Shown in pieces: positions 44,528 through 53,525 of a DNA stretch of 64,000 bases. Where the stretch lies: positions 183,410 to 247,409 of the forward strand of contig JACKLL010000005.1 in assembly GCA_024235935.1 (NCBI GenBank), read 5' to 3'. This stretch comes from Rhodoferax sp. Lineage in GTDB: Bacteria > Pseudomonadota > Gammaproteobacteria > Burkholderiales > Burkholderiaceae_C. Below the pieces are notes generated by a model that worked only from the letters and a program-made list of their open reading frames with translations, was not told where the DNA came from and made no database searches. How positions within the stretch are numbered: the first letter of the stretch is position 1; each line of letters begins with the position of its first letter. The position numbers were made by a program, and so were the translations under genes.

Positions 44528-45391
44528 CCGGGCCAGCGCACCGGCCAGAAGAGGCGCCATCGGGACGGCATTGCTGGGGTGCGCAATGCAGTCGGTGCTC
44601 CAGACCTCGCCGATGCCGCTGTCGTGCATCAGCGCCATCGCCTGTGGCGTGAACAGGGCATGGGTAACGGCTGCGTCAACCGTTGCGGCACCGGCCTCGC
44701 GGAGCAGCCGCGCTGCTGCGGCAATGGTGTGGCCGGTACTGGCCATGTCATCGAGGATCACCACGGCGCGGCCTGTCACTTCGCCGGGTGGCAGCGTGAC
44801 GGCCACGGCGTGGTCGCCGCTGCGGACCTTGGTGCAGACCCGGTGGTCCAGCCCGTGCTGTCGCGCCGCCAGCGCAATCCATTGCGCGGATTCGGCATCC
44901 GGGCCGACCAGCAGCGGATTCTCGCGGCGCTGCACGATCAGGTCGGCCAGTACCTGGGCCCCGGTCAGGACGATGGCCGCGGTGCCAGGAACGGCTTCCT
45001 GCAGCGTGGCCACCCGGTGCAGGTGCGGGTCGACGGTGATCACGGCATCGACCAGGTCGGCCAGGAAAGAACCGACGATGCGCTGGCTGACCGCCTCGCC
45101 CGGATGGAAGGCGATGTCCTGGCGCATATAGGCCAGGTAGGGGGCGACCAGGGTCAGGTGGCGCGCGCCGAGGGTGCGCGCGGTCCGGGTTGCCAGCAGC
45201 AGTTCGACCAGCTTTTCGTTCGGGTTGTCGAGGCTGCGATACAGCACCGTGTGCGCGGGCAGCGTGGCCGGCAGGCGCAGCTTGAGTTCGCCATCGGGAA
45301 AGCGGTGGCGTTCGATGGCCGTGGCGGTGAGTCCGGCGGCTTGCGCCAGTCTGCGCGCGGCGTCCTCCTGATCGTCGAAATACAGCAGCAT
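44501..45391 (-). CDS. Ribose-phosphate pyrophosphokinase (PRPP synthase) homologue
   Basis: A 296-residue type I phosphoribosyltransferase-fold protein. Residues lining ATP and ribose 5-phosphate are present: RFPDGELKLRL, SLDNPNEKLVELLL, APYLAYMRQDIAFHPGEAVSQRIVGSFL, CTKVRSGDHAVAV and the PRPP loop VVILDDMASTGHTI. It is shorter than housekeeping Prs (about 315) and diverged, so it is likely a second, specialised enzyme. It lies 22 bases downstream of the AMP-phosphorylase-like gene in the same direction, an arrangement I believe is shared by many proteobacteria. Confidence 0.88.
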   Translation of the reverse strand: MLLYFDDQEDAARRLAQAAGLTATAIERHRFPDGELKLRLPATLPAHTVLYRSLDNPNEKLVELLLATRTARTLGARHLTLVAPYLAYMRQDIAFHPGEAVSQRIVGSFLADLVDAVITVDPHLHRVATLQEAVPGTAAIVLTGAQVLADLIVQRRENPLLVGPDAESAQWIALAARQHGLDHRVCTKVRSGDHAVAVTLPPGEVTGRAVVILDDMASTGHTIAAAARLLREAGAATVDAAVTHALFTPQAMALMHDSGIGEVWSTDCIAHPSNAVPMAPLLAGALARLREAQAPS

Positions 45392-45413
45392 GGGGGCAGG
45401 GCTTTCGCAGGCT

Positions 45414-47000
45414 TCAGAATTCGACCGAGACCTGCGGCACGTCCTGGGCCGGACCGATGGTGTAGCCGCTCGAGACTTCACAGGCGTGGCGCGCGAAAGC
45501 CAGGTCGGCGGCATAGAGGGCGTGGACACGGTAGAGCACATCTCCCTTGGCGACGGGCTGTCCCAGCTTGCGGCACAGGTCGACGCCAGCACCCTTGACC
45601 TTGGGTGCGCCTGCGTGCCCGGCGATGTGCGACAACTGCAGGTTGTTGATCTGGGTTACGACGCCGGAGGCGGGCGCGTGCACCTCGAAGCTGCGCTCGC
45701 CCAGTTGCGGCTGGCGGTAGTCGAAGGCCTTGGCGCCCTGGGCCGCGATGATGGCGTTCATCCGTTGCAAGGCCCGGCCGCTGGTCAGGATCTCGCGGGC
45801 GATGTCCAGGCCCTGGCCCCCGCGGACCTGCGGGTCCCACTCGATCATGCGGCCGGCCAGGCGCAAGGCCTTCTCGCGCAGGTCGGCCGGCGCCAATGGA
45901 TCGTTGTGCAGCACCTGCATCACGTCACGCGCCTCCAGCATCGGCCCGATGCCGTTGCCGATGGGCTGGCGGCCGTCGGTGATCACCACCTCCAGGCTCA
46001 GTCCCATGCGCGCCGCGACATATTCGAACAGGCGCCGCAGGCGCTGGGCCGATGCCATGCTGTGGACCTTGGCCGTGGGACCGATAGGGATGTCGAGCAG
46101 CAGGTGGCTGGAGCCGGCCGCGATCTTTTTCGACAGAATCGACGCCACCATCTGGCCGGGCGAGTCGATGCCCAATGGCCGCTCCACCGAAATCAGCACG
46201 TCGTCGGCGGGCGACAGGTCGGCGGTGCCGCCCCAGGCCAGGCAGCCACGCTGGGCGCGCACGATCTCGCCCAGGGCATCGATGCCCAGTTCAACCTGCG
46301 CCAGGACTTCCATCGTGTCGGCCGTGCCTGCCGGCGAGGTGATGGCGCGTGACGAGGTCTTGGGGCACAGAAGGCCATGTTCGGCCACGATCGGCACCAC
46401 CAGCATCGAGGTCCGGTTGCCCGGAATGCCGCCAATGCAATGCTTGTCGACCACCAGATCGGCATGCCAGTCCAGCTTGCAGCCGACGGCCACCATGGCG
46501 CGGGTCAGGAAAAAAACTTCTTCCCGGTCGAGTTCGTAGCGGTGGGTCGATACCACGAAGGCCGTCAGCTCGATCTTGGAATACTGGTGTGCCGCGATAT
46601 CGGCAATCACCGCGCCGAAGTCGTCCTGGCTCAGGCGCTCGCCAGCGATCTTGCGGTTCAAGGCGTCCATCGATGCCGGTGGCTCGGCATGCCAGAGGCT
46701 GGCGGTGTGGCCATCGGCGACGCCCAGCTGCGCAAACGCATCCTCGGACAGTCCCAGTTCCTCGCAACCGACGATGGACGGATCGTCGACCACGTTGAGC
46801 GTGGCCAGAATGCGCTGCCCGTTGGCATGGACCGATATCTTGCTCAGCGCCTGAAAGCCTTCGGCCCGGTACACCGGGCAGTCCCGGTGCAGATAGGCCA
46901 CGTTCTCGCGGTAGGTATCGATGCCGATGCGCCGGATGGCCAGTTGTGAGCGGGCCGCGCTGGCGTTTTGGTCCGGGTCGGTCGTGGCGATGGTCTCCAT
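45414..47000 (-). CDS. AMP phosphorylase / thymidine phosphorylase-like protein
   Basis: A 528-residue member of the nucleoside and nucleotide phosphorylase family (often labelled putative thymidine phosphorylase). Phosphate- and substrate-binding motifs are HCIGGIPGNRTSMLVVPIVAEHG and PKTSSRAITSPAGTADTMEV. These follow the archaeal AMP phosphorylase pattern, not E. coli DeoA. Residues 1-90 form the extra N-terminal domain seen in AMP phosphorylases, and the C-terminal PYNP-type domain has FEVHAPASGVVTQINNLQL. The likely reaction is NMP plus phosphate to base plus ribose 1,5-bisphosphate. It is paired with the Prs-like gene; a joint route is inference. Confidence 0.88.
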   Translation of the reverse strand: METIATTDPDQNASAARSQLAIRRIGIDTYRENVAYLHRDCPVYRAEGFQALSKISVHANGQRILATLNVVDDPSIVGCEELGLSEDAFAQLGVADGHTASLWHAEPPASMDALNRKIAGERLSQDDFGAVIADIAAHQYSKIELTAFVVSTHRYELDREEVFFLTRAMVAVGCKLDWHADLVVDKHCIGGIPGNRTSMLVVPIVAEHGLLCPKTSSRAITSPAGTADTMEVLAQVELGIDALGEIVRAQRGCLAWGGTADLSPADDVLISVERPLGIDSPGQMVASILSKKIAAGSSHLLLDIPIGPTAKVHSMASAQRLRRLFEYVAARMGLSLEVVITDGRQPIGNGIGPMLEARDVMQVLHNDPLAPADLREKALRLAGRMIEWDPQVRGGQGLDIAREILTSGRALQRMNAIIAAQGAKAFDYRQPQLGERSFEVHAPASGVVTQINNLQLSHIAGHAGAPKVKGAGVDLCRKLGQPVAKGDVLYRVHALYAADLAFARHACEVSSGYTIGPAQDVPQVSVEF

Positions 47001-47036
47001 ATCGATAGCCTACACCGATCGCGGCCGTCTGGGCAG

Positions 47037-47858
47037 TCAGTGCATGGCCCGTTGCGACAGCCAGGACAGCAGGGGCGCGCGCGCGGCGGTCAGCCGCTTG
47101 TAGGCCAGCACGGCGTCGCTCATCGATGCCAGGGCCTGCTGCAGCCGAAGGGCGTCGGCCACGTTGCGCACCGCCTCCGTCAAGGGCTGCAAGGCCACCG
47201 TGATCGTGAAGACCGCCTGTCCCATCGGCTGTCCCTGGCCATCGCGCACCGGGAAAAACGTCTGGCGCTCGCTGCGCAGCCAGCATTGGCGGGCAAAGTC
47301 CTCGGGGTCGCTGGCCGACGGCCATGGTGCAGGCACATGACGCCCCGGGTGCTGGTCAAACCGCGAGGACGGGCTGATGGTCCAGACATGGCGCTCCCAG
47401 CTGCCGCCGGCGGTCAGCAGCCGCGCCAGAGGATTCCAGCGCGGGTTCAGGGCGGCGCTGTCGGCCACCGGTGCGTGGATGGCGGCCAGGCCCAGACCGA
47501 TTTTCTCCTCGGGTGCCCATCCGCTGGGCACGCAGATGCACATCCAGGGCACGCGGGCGCTGGCCAGGTCGAGCACGGCGAGGTCTTGTTGCAGCACCAG
47601 CTCCAGCGGGGGCGCCGGCGTTGCGGGGACGGCTATGCCGTCAAGCCGTGCCTGCTGCCAGATCGCCGCGATGGCGGGGCCGGCGTCGAAACCGGGGGCG
47701 ACATGCAGGGCCTGCGCCGCGCGCGAGACCTGCCGCTTTTCATGGAACAGGGGGCTGGCGGGCGCCAGCGCGTGCAGGTGCACGGCGTCCGCGCCCAGCC
47801 GGCGCAGGTCCGGTCGCATTTGAAAGGGCAGTTCGATCTGCTGCAGGTCAAACGGCAT
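47037..47858 (-). CDS. DUF3445 family protein (heme-dependent oxidative N-demethylase-like)
   Basis: A 273-residue cytoplasmic protein matching DUF3445. The family pattern is visible as FQMRPDLRRLG, FHEKRQVSRAAQ, DLAVLD followed by VCVPSGWAPEEKIGL (here ICVPSGWAPEEK), WTISPSSRFDQHPGR and LRSERQTFFPV. Relatives include heme-containing amine monooxygenase subunits; heme binding is not certain from sequence alone. The start at 47858 is favoured because the upstream frame overlaps the efp terminator. Confidence 0.82.
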   Translation of the reverse strand: MPFDLQQIELPFQMRPDLRRLGADAVHLHALAPASPLFHEKRQVSRAAQALHVAPGFDAGPAIAAIWQQARLDGIAVPATPAPPLELVLQQDLAVLDLASARVPWMCICVPSGWAPEEKIGLGLAAIHAPVADSAALNPRWNPLARLLTAGGSWERHVWTISPSSRFDQHPGRHVPAPWPSASDPEDFARQCWLRSERQTFFPVRDGQGQPMGQAVFTITVALQPLTEAVRNVADALRLQQALASMSDAVLAYKRLTAARAPLLSWLSQRAMH

Positions 47859-47893
47859 GGTGCACTTCGACAGAGGGTTCGCGGGCCGGGTCA

Positions 47894-47923
47894 AAGACAA
47901 AAGGCTCCTTGCGGAGCCCTTTG
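47894..47923 (-). terminator. Rho-independent terminator after efp
   Basis: On the minus strand AGGGCTCC and GGAGCCTT pair around GCAA and run into TTTTG, 24 bases beyond the efp stop. Confidence 0.9.
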
Positions 47924-47944
47924 GCAATCGGTCGGAAAGCGCGC

Positions 47945-48499
47945 TCAGACGCGTTTGCGGTACTCGCCGGTGCGGGTGTCGATCTCGACCTTGTCACCCT
48001 GGGAGACGAACAGCGGCACGCCGATTTCGAACCCGGTGGCAATCTTGGCTGGCTTGAGGACCTTGCCGGAGGTGTCACCCTTGACAGCAGGCTCGGTCCA
48101 GGTGATTTCGCGCTCGACACTGGTGGGCAGTTCGACCGAAATCGCCTTGCCGTCGTAGAACACCACTTCCAGCGGCATGCCGTCTTCCAGGTAATTCAGC
48201 GTGTCGCCCATGTTCTCGGACTCGACTTCGTACTGGTTGTAATCGGTATCCATGCAGACATACATCGGGTCGGCGAAGTAGGAGTAGGTGCACTCCTTCT
48301 TGTCCAGAATGACCTGGTCCATCTTGTCGTCGGCCTTGAACACGACCTCGGTGCCGAAGTTGTTGAGCAGGCTCTTGAGCTTCATGCGCACGGTGGCGGA
48401 GTTGCGGCCGCCACGGCTGTACTCGGTCTTCAGGACGACCATCGGGTCCTTGCCGTGCATGATCACATTGCCGGCACGGATTTCTTGCGCGATTTTCAT
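47945..48499 (-). CDS. efp: Translation elongation factor P
   Basis: A 184-residue factor that relieves ribosome stalling at polyproline stretches. The three-domain EF-P sequence is complete (MKIAQEIRAGNVIMHGKDPMVVLKTEY at the start, GVPLFVSQGDKVEIDTRTGEYRKR at the end). The tip loop YSRGGRNSATV places Arg at position 32, the residue rhamnosylated by EarP. The gene for that enzyme lies just upstream at 48630-49772. This is the beta-proteobacterial and Pseudomonas EF-P type; lysine-type EpmA/EpmB modification is excluded. Confidence 0.97.
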   Translation of the reverse strand: MKIAQEIRAGNVIMHGKDPMVVLKTEYSRGGRNSATVRMKLKSLLNNFGTEVVFKADDKMDQVILDKKECTYSYFADPMYVCMDTDYNQYEVESENMGDTLNYLEDGMPLEVVFYDGKAISVELPTSVEREITWTEPAVKGDTSGKVLKPAKIATGFEIGVPLFVSQGDKVEIDTRTGEYRKRV

Positions 48500-48629
48500 A
48501 CGGGTTCCCCATCAAGTTCCGCGCGACGGGCGCATTGCAGGCTGCAATGCTCAGTTCGACCCGTGCCAGCGGTGGATAGTTGCGGCGTCGACCTGGACAG
48601 GCCGGGTGTATTCCGCAAAGCCTTGAATT

Positions 48630-49772
48630 TTAACGTTTTTCAGACCGATCCCGGGCTTCGTGCTGCCGTGTGGCCACAAATTCCAGCAATCGGGTCGTCA
48701 GGTCGCCCTGCCGGCGCTGATCGTCACGGGCTGCCGCGGCCCAGGTTTGCCAGGCAGGCAGGGCGTCGGCCAGGCAAGGCAGGGCAGCAGAGCCGATGCC
48801 GTTCCAGCACTGGTGGGCCTGGCGCAACGAGGGCGGGGCCGCGAGGGTGTCGAGGAAGGCCTGCAGCTTGGCGTGGTGGGCGTCGTCGTGTTGCGGGTAG
48901 ATTTGCCACAACAGCGGTTTGCCGGCCCACAGCGCGCGGATCACCGAATCTTCGCCGCGCACCAGGTTCATGTCGCAGGCCCACAGCAAGTGGTCGAAGT
49001 CGACCTGGGGCACTCCCCCCAGTTCGGTGATGCGCAGTGGCCCGTCTTCTGGACTGATCGTGACCGGGTCGCCCAGCGCCGCTCGCACCGCGGCAGTCGC
49101 CCGGCCTGGCGTGACCAGCAGGCGGGTTGGCCGGCTGCCCTGTTGCCACTGTGCCAGCAGGGCGGGCAGTGCGGCAGGTTCGTAGCAGAACAGCGACACC
49201 AGTTGTTCGCCCTGCCACGGAATGCCCTGGCGCGCCAGCCAGTCGGCGCGGTCGAAGCGCGCCTGGCGGACCGCCAGGTCCGGTTCGCGCAGCAAGCCGC
49301 CGCTGTGGGGCGTGAATCCGGGGTAGTAAAAGTATTTGGTCTGACCCTTGGCTATGCCGTGCATCACAGGGGATGGCAATCCATGGGCGCGCTCGGCAAA
49401 ACGCTCGGCCGTGAGGTACTCCAGGTTGATCCAGATCGGAGGAGCTCGCATGGCCAACTGCGCTGCGTGCAGACCGGCGGCCAGGAAGGCGGGCGGGATG
49501 TCGCAGCCAAAGGCCTCGATCCAGACATCGGCCGGCGCCAGCGTGTCCAGAATCGACGTGTCGCTGGCCTGGTCCCAGGCCAGCACCCGTACGCCAAGCC
49601 AGTGCCCCTGCACCGCGCCCGGTGCCATCCAGTCAGGGCGCTGGCGTCGTCCACCACAGGCGAACCTTGGCGCCGCGGGTCGCCAGATCGGCCGCCAGGC
49701 GCCAGCACACGCCGATGTCGCCGTAGTTGTCGATGACCCTGCAAAGATGTCCCACCGGTGCGCCAGATTCAT
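48630..49772 (-). pseudogene. earP: earP, EF-P arginine-32 rhamnosyltransferase, N-terminal part frameshifted (probable sequence errors)
   Basis: GT-B enzyme transferring rhamnose from TDP-rhamnose to Arg32 of EF-P. From residue 50 on the frame is intact, with WIEAFGCDIPPAFLAAG, INLEYLTAERFAERAHGLPSP, LVSLFCYEPAALPALL and DFDHLLWACDMNLVRGEDSVIRALWAGKPLLWQIYPQ. In the first 50 codons three single bases are missing: near 49743 (TTTTGC read as TTTGC), 49656 (GGG as GG) and 49634 (GG as G). Restoring them gives WDIFCRVIDNYGDIGVCWRLAADLATRG, the exact family N-terminus, and a 381-residue protein. I regard it as functional with consensus errors. It precedes efp and is divergent from uvrC. Confidence 0.88.
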
Positions 49773-49822
49773 CCGCCAGATTGTCACAATACGGGTCTAT
49801 GCCCACAGTCGACGACGGACCC

Positions 49823-51927
49823 ATGCCAGACGCCCCCGAGCCACCGCGCAGGACGGCGCGGCCGCGCGAGGCGGCTGCGGCACCGGTGCCACCGCGCAGT
49901 TGCTGGCCGAGGTCGCCGCCTTGCCCGGACTGCCGGGCGTATACCGTTTCTTCGATGCGGACAGCGCGGTGCTTACGTCGGCAAGGCGATCAATCTGAAG
50001 AAGCGGGTCTCCAGCTACTTTCGCAACACCCATGGCGGTACCCGTATCGGCCATATGGTGGGGCGGATCGCACGCATGGAGACCACGGTCGTGCGCTCGA
50101 GGCCGAGGCGCTGCTGCTGGAGAACAACCTCATCAAGACGCTGGGGCCCAGTACAACATCCTGTTTCGCGATGACAAGAGTTATCCCTACCTGAAGCTCT
50201 CTGGCGCTGCGGTCGGCTTGGCCGAACGCAAGCGCAGGGCCGTTGCGGCGCAGGCAGACGCCAGCAGGGACGGGTTGGCTGATGCCTTGGCGCCCGCCGC
50301 AGTCGCTCAGGGGGGCAAGGCAACACCCGTTCAGGCCGTAGAGTTCCCCCGCGTCTCCTATTACCGAGGCGCGGTGGAAAAGAAGCACCGCTACTTCGGC
50401 CCGTACCCCAGTGCCTGGGCGGTCAAGGAGAGCATCCTGCTGATCCAGAAGCTGTTTCGCCTGCGTACCTGCGAAGACACGGTGTTCAACAACCGGACCC
50501 GGCCTTGCCTGCTGTACCAGATCAAGCGCTGCTCGGGCCCATGCGTGGGCCATGTGTCGGCGGCTGATTACGCGCAGGACGTGGCCAATGCGGAGCGCTT
50601 CCTGCAGGGGGATGCCGGCGACGTGCTGGCCCGGCTCGAGGCGCGCATGATGGCGCATTCGGAGCGGCTGGAGTTCGAGCAGGCGGCCGAACTGCGCGAC
50701 CAGGTGTCGGCCCTGTCCAGTGTGTTGCACCAGCAGTCGGTCGAGAACGTGTCGGACCGCGATGTCGACATCCTGGCGGTACAGGTCCAGGGCGGCAAGG
50801 CCTGCGTCAACCTGGCGATGGTGCGCGGCGGCCGCCACCTGGGCGACAGGCCGTATTTCCCGGTCCATGTCGACGATGGCACGGCGATGTCCGTCGACAG
50901 CGACGAGGACGGGGACGAAGCGAAACCGGTGGCCGTGTCGGTGGAGGTTCAGGTGCTCGAGGCCTTCATTGCGCAGCACTACATCGATGTCGCGGTGCCG
51001 GCCTCGCTGATCACCAGCGAACCGGTCCGGCCGGCCCTGGTGCAGGCCTTGAGCCAGCAAAGCGGCAGCAAGGTCAGCGTGGTGCACCAGCCCCGCGAGC
51101 AGCGCCGCATCTGGCTGGAGATGGCCCAGACCAATGCCTCCCTGCAATTGGCGCGGCTGCTGTCACAGGAGGGCTCGCAGCAGGCCCGCACGCTGGCGAT
51201 GGCGCAGGCGCTCGACCTGCCGGTGGACGACCTTGACGGGTTGCGTGTCGAGTGTTTCGACATCTCGCACACGGCGGGCGAGTCCACGCAGGCCTCGTGC
51301 GTCGTGTACCAGCACCACAAGATGCAGCCGGCCCAGTACCGGCGTTACACCATCGAAGGCATCACGCCAGGTGACGACTATGCAGCGATGCGCCAGGTGC
51401 TCAGCCGGCGCTATGGAAAGCTGGTCGAAGCCGCGCGCGCAGCACAAGACCGCGGCGAGGCGATGCCCGATGGCGCGCGGCTGCCGGACCTGGTACTGGT
51501 CGACGGTGGCAAGGGCCAGGTGGCGATGGCGCGCGAGGTGTTTGAAGGGCTGGGCCTGGACCTGTCGCTGATCGTCGGCGTCGAGAAGGGCGAGGGCCGG
51601 CGGGTCGGACTGGAGGAACTGGTCTTTGCCGATGGGAGGGAAAAGGTCTACCTGGGCAAGGACTCGGCGGCTCTGATGCTGGTGGCGCAGGTGCGCGACG
51701 AGGCGCACCGTTTCGCCATTACCGGCATGCGGGCGCGGCGCGACCGGGTGCGGGTCAGTGGCGGCCAATTGCAGGACATTCCCGGCATCGGACCCAAACG
51801 CCGTGCGCGCCTGTTGCAGCGCTTCGGGGGCGTACGGGGGGTGGCTTTGGCCAGCGCGGATGATCTGGCCACGGTCGAAGGCGTGTCGCGGGCGCTGGCA
51901 GAGGAAATCTACCGTGCCTTGCACTAG
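49823..51927 (+). pseudogene. uvrC: uvrC, excinuclease ABC subunit C, N-terminal part frameshifted (probable sequence errors)
   Basis: Nucleotide-excision-repair endonuclease making both incisions with UvrB. The GIY-YIG domain (GVYRFFDADSAV, YVGKAINLKKRVSSYF), UVR motif (EARMMAHSERLEFEQAAELRDQVSAL), RNase H-like C-terminal nuclease (ECFDISHTAGESTQASCVV, DGGKGQVAMA) and helix-hairpin-helix end (DIPGIGPKRRARLLQRFGG) are all present. The first 110 codons are spread over three frames. One base is missing somewhere in 49826-49905, one near 49972, one near 50099 and one near 50150. Adding four bases gives 2109 bases, 702 residues. The start may be 49823 or 49799. The rest of the gene is clean. Confidence 0.88.
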
Positions 51928-51987
51928 TGCAGGGATGCTGTCTCACCAAAGGCACAGGCTTGGTGCAGGCCATGCCACAATTCGCCC

Positions 51988-52563
51988 ATGTTTCTGACGA
52001 TTCCGACCATCATGACCTGGACGCGCATCGTCGCGATCCCCCTCATCGTCGGCATCTTCTACCTGCCGGACACGCTGATCACCCTGCCGAACAAGAATCT
52101 GATTGCCACGATCATGTTCGTGCTGTTCGCGGCCACCGACTGGCTCGACGGTTTCCTGGCCCGCAAGCTCAACCAGACCTCGTCCTTCGGCGCATTCCTC
52201 GATCCGGTCGCCGACAAGTTCCTCGTCTGCGCGTCGCTGCTGGTGCTGGTGCACCTGAACCGCGCCGACGTCTTCGTGGGCCTGATCATCATCGGGCGCG
52301 AGATCGCGATCTCGGCACTGCGCGAATGGATGGCCCAGATCGGCGCCTCCAAGAGTGTGGCGGTGCACATGATCGGCAAGCTCAAGACGGTCGGCCAGAT
52401 GGTGGCCATTCCCTTTCTTCTGTATGACGGCGTCTTGTTCGGCACCATCCATACCCGGCAATGGGGTCAGTGGCTGATCTGGGTGGCTGCCGTGCTGACG
52501 GTCTGGTCCATGGTGTATTACCTGCAAAAGGCGGTGCCGGAGATCCGGGCCAGGGTCAAATGA
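51988..52563 (+). CDS. pgsA: CDP-diacylglycerol-glycerol-3-phosphate 3-phosphatidyltransferase
   Basis: A 191-residue inner-membrane enzyme committing CDP-diacylglycerol to phosphatidylglycerol. The CDP-alcohol phosphotransferase motif is complete: DWLDGFLARKLNQTSSFGAFLDPVADK (all four Asp and the Gly-Ala-Arg). It has about five spans, starting IPTIMTWTRIVAIPLIVGIFYL. It follows uvrC by 60 bases, as is common in proteobacteria. Its stop overlaps the start of the EamA gene (ATGA). A 12-base palindrome at 51920-51931 overlaps the uvrC stop. Confidence 0.95.
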   Translation: MFLTIPTIMTWTRIVAIPLIVGIFYLPDTLITLPNKNLIATIMFVLFAATDWLDGFLARKLNQTSSFGAFLDPVADKFLVCASLLVLVHLNRADVFVGLIIIGREIAISALREWMAQIGASKSVAVHMIGKLKTVGQMVAIPFLLYDGVLFGTIHTRQWGQWLIWVAAVLTVWSMVYYLQKAVPEIRARVK

Positions 52564-53450
52564 CCGCTGCGGGTGGGGACGATCCGCTGCTGCGGGCGAT
52601 GCCACTGGTATTTGTGTTGATCTGGAGCACCGGCTTCATCGTTGCCCGCTATGGCATGCCGCACGGCCCGCCGTTCACCTTTCTCGCCATTCGCTATGCC
52701 TTGTCGGTCCTGTGCTTCATGCCCTGGATCTGGCTTTCGCGTTCGCGCTGGCCGGCGGGTCGGCGCCAGTGGATGCACCTGGCGGTCACCGGTGTCCTGA
52801 TGCATGCGGTTTACCTCGGTGGCGTGTGGGCGGCGGTCAAGGCGGGCATGGGCTCCGGGGTTTCGGCCCTGATCGTCGGCCTGCAGCCGGTGCTGACGGC
52901 GATCTGGCTATCGGCCGGTGGTACGCGGGTATCGCAGCGCCAGTGGATCGGCCTGGGCCTGGGGCTGGCCGGACTGGTCATGGTCGTCTCGCGCAAGCTG
53001 GGCCTGGGCAACCCCGGTGACCAGATCACGCTGGTCAACCTGTTGCTGGCAGTCGGTGCGCTGCTGGCGATCACCGTGGGGACCCTCTATCAGAAGCGGT
53101 TCGTGGCGCCCTGCGATGTGCGCACCGCCAACGCGATACAGCTCGCGGCGGCTCTGGTCGTGACGCTTCCGCTGGCACTGCTGGAGTCCGAAGCCATGCG
53201 CTGGGATCCGGAGGCGATAGGCGCGATGGCGTGGTCGGTGCTGGTTCTGACGCTGGGTGGCAGTTCGCTGCTGTACCTGCTGATCCAGAAGGGGGCAGCC
53301 ACCACGGTGACCAGTCTTTTCTATCTGGTGCCGCCGACGGCCGCGGTCATGGCCTGGATTCTTTTCTCGGAGCCGATCACCGCGATGACGGTGCTCGGGA
53401 TGGCGGTCACCGCACTGGGTGTGAGCCTGGTCGTGCGGTCCAGGCCATGA
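52560..53450 (+). CDS. EamA/DMT family transporter
   Basis: A 296-residue protein of ten predicted membrane helices, in two EamA repeats (about residues 12-140 and 155-290). It begins MPLVFVLIWSTGFIVARYGMPHGPPFTFLAIRYALS. The second repeat has TLGGSSLLYLLIQKGAATTVTSLFYLVPPTAAVMAWILFSEPIT. It probably exports a small metabolite, but the substrate is unknown. It is translationally coupled to pgsA by a four-base overlap; the frame upstream of 52560 lies inside pgsA. Confidence 0.9.
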   Translation: MTAAGGDDPLLRAMPLVFVLIWSTGFIVARYGMPHGPPFTFLAIRYALSVLCFMPWIWLSRSRWPAGRRQWMHLAVTGVLMHAVYLGGVWAAVKAGMGSGVSALIVGLQPVLTAIWLSAGGTRVSQRQWIGLGLGLAGLVMVVSRKLGLGNPGDQITLVNLLLAVGALLAITVGTLYQKRFVAPCDVRTANAIQLAAALVVTLPLALLESEAMRWDPEAIGAMAWSVLVLTLGGSSLLYLLIQKGAATTVTSLFYLVPPTAAVMAWILFSEPITAMTVLGMAVTALGVSLVVRSRP

Positions 53451-53525
53451 TACGAGCGTGCGACGGGCTGGGCGCACAGCATGATGCGCGCGCAGTCGCG
53501 TGAACAGTTTTGACAAGGAGATAGT

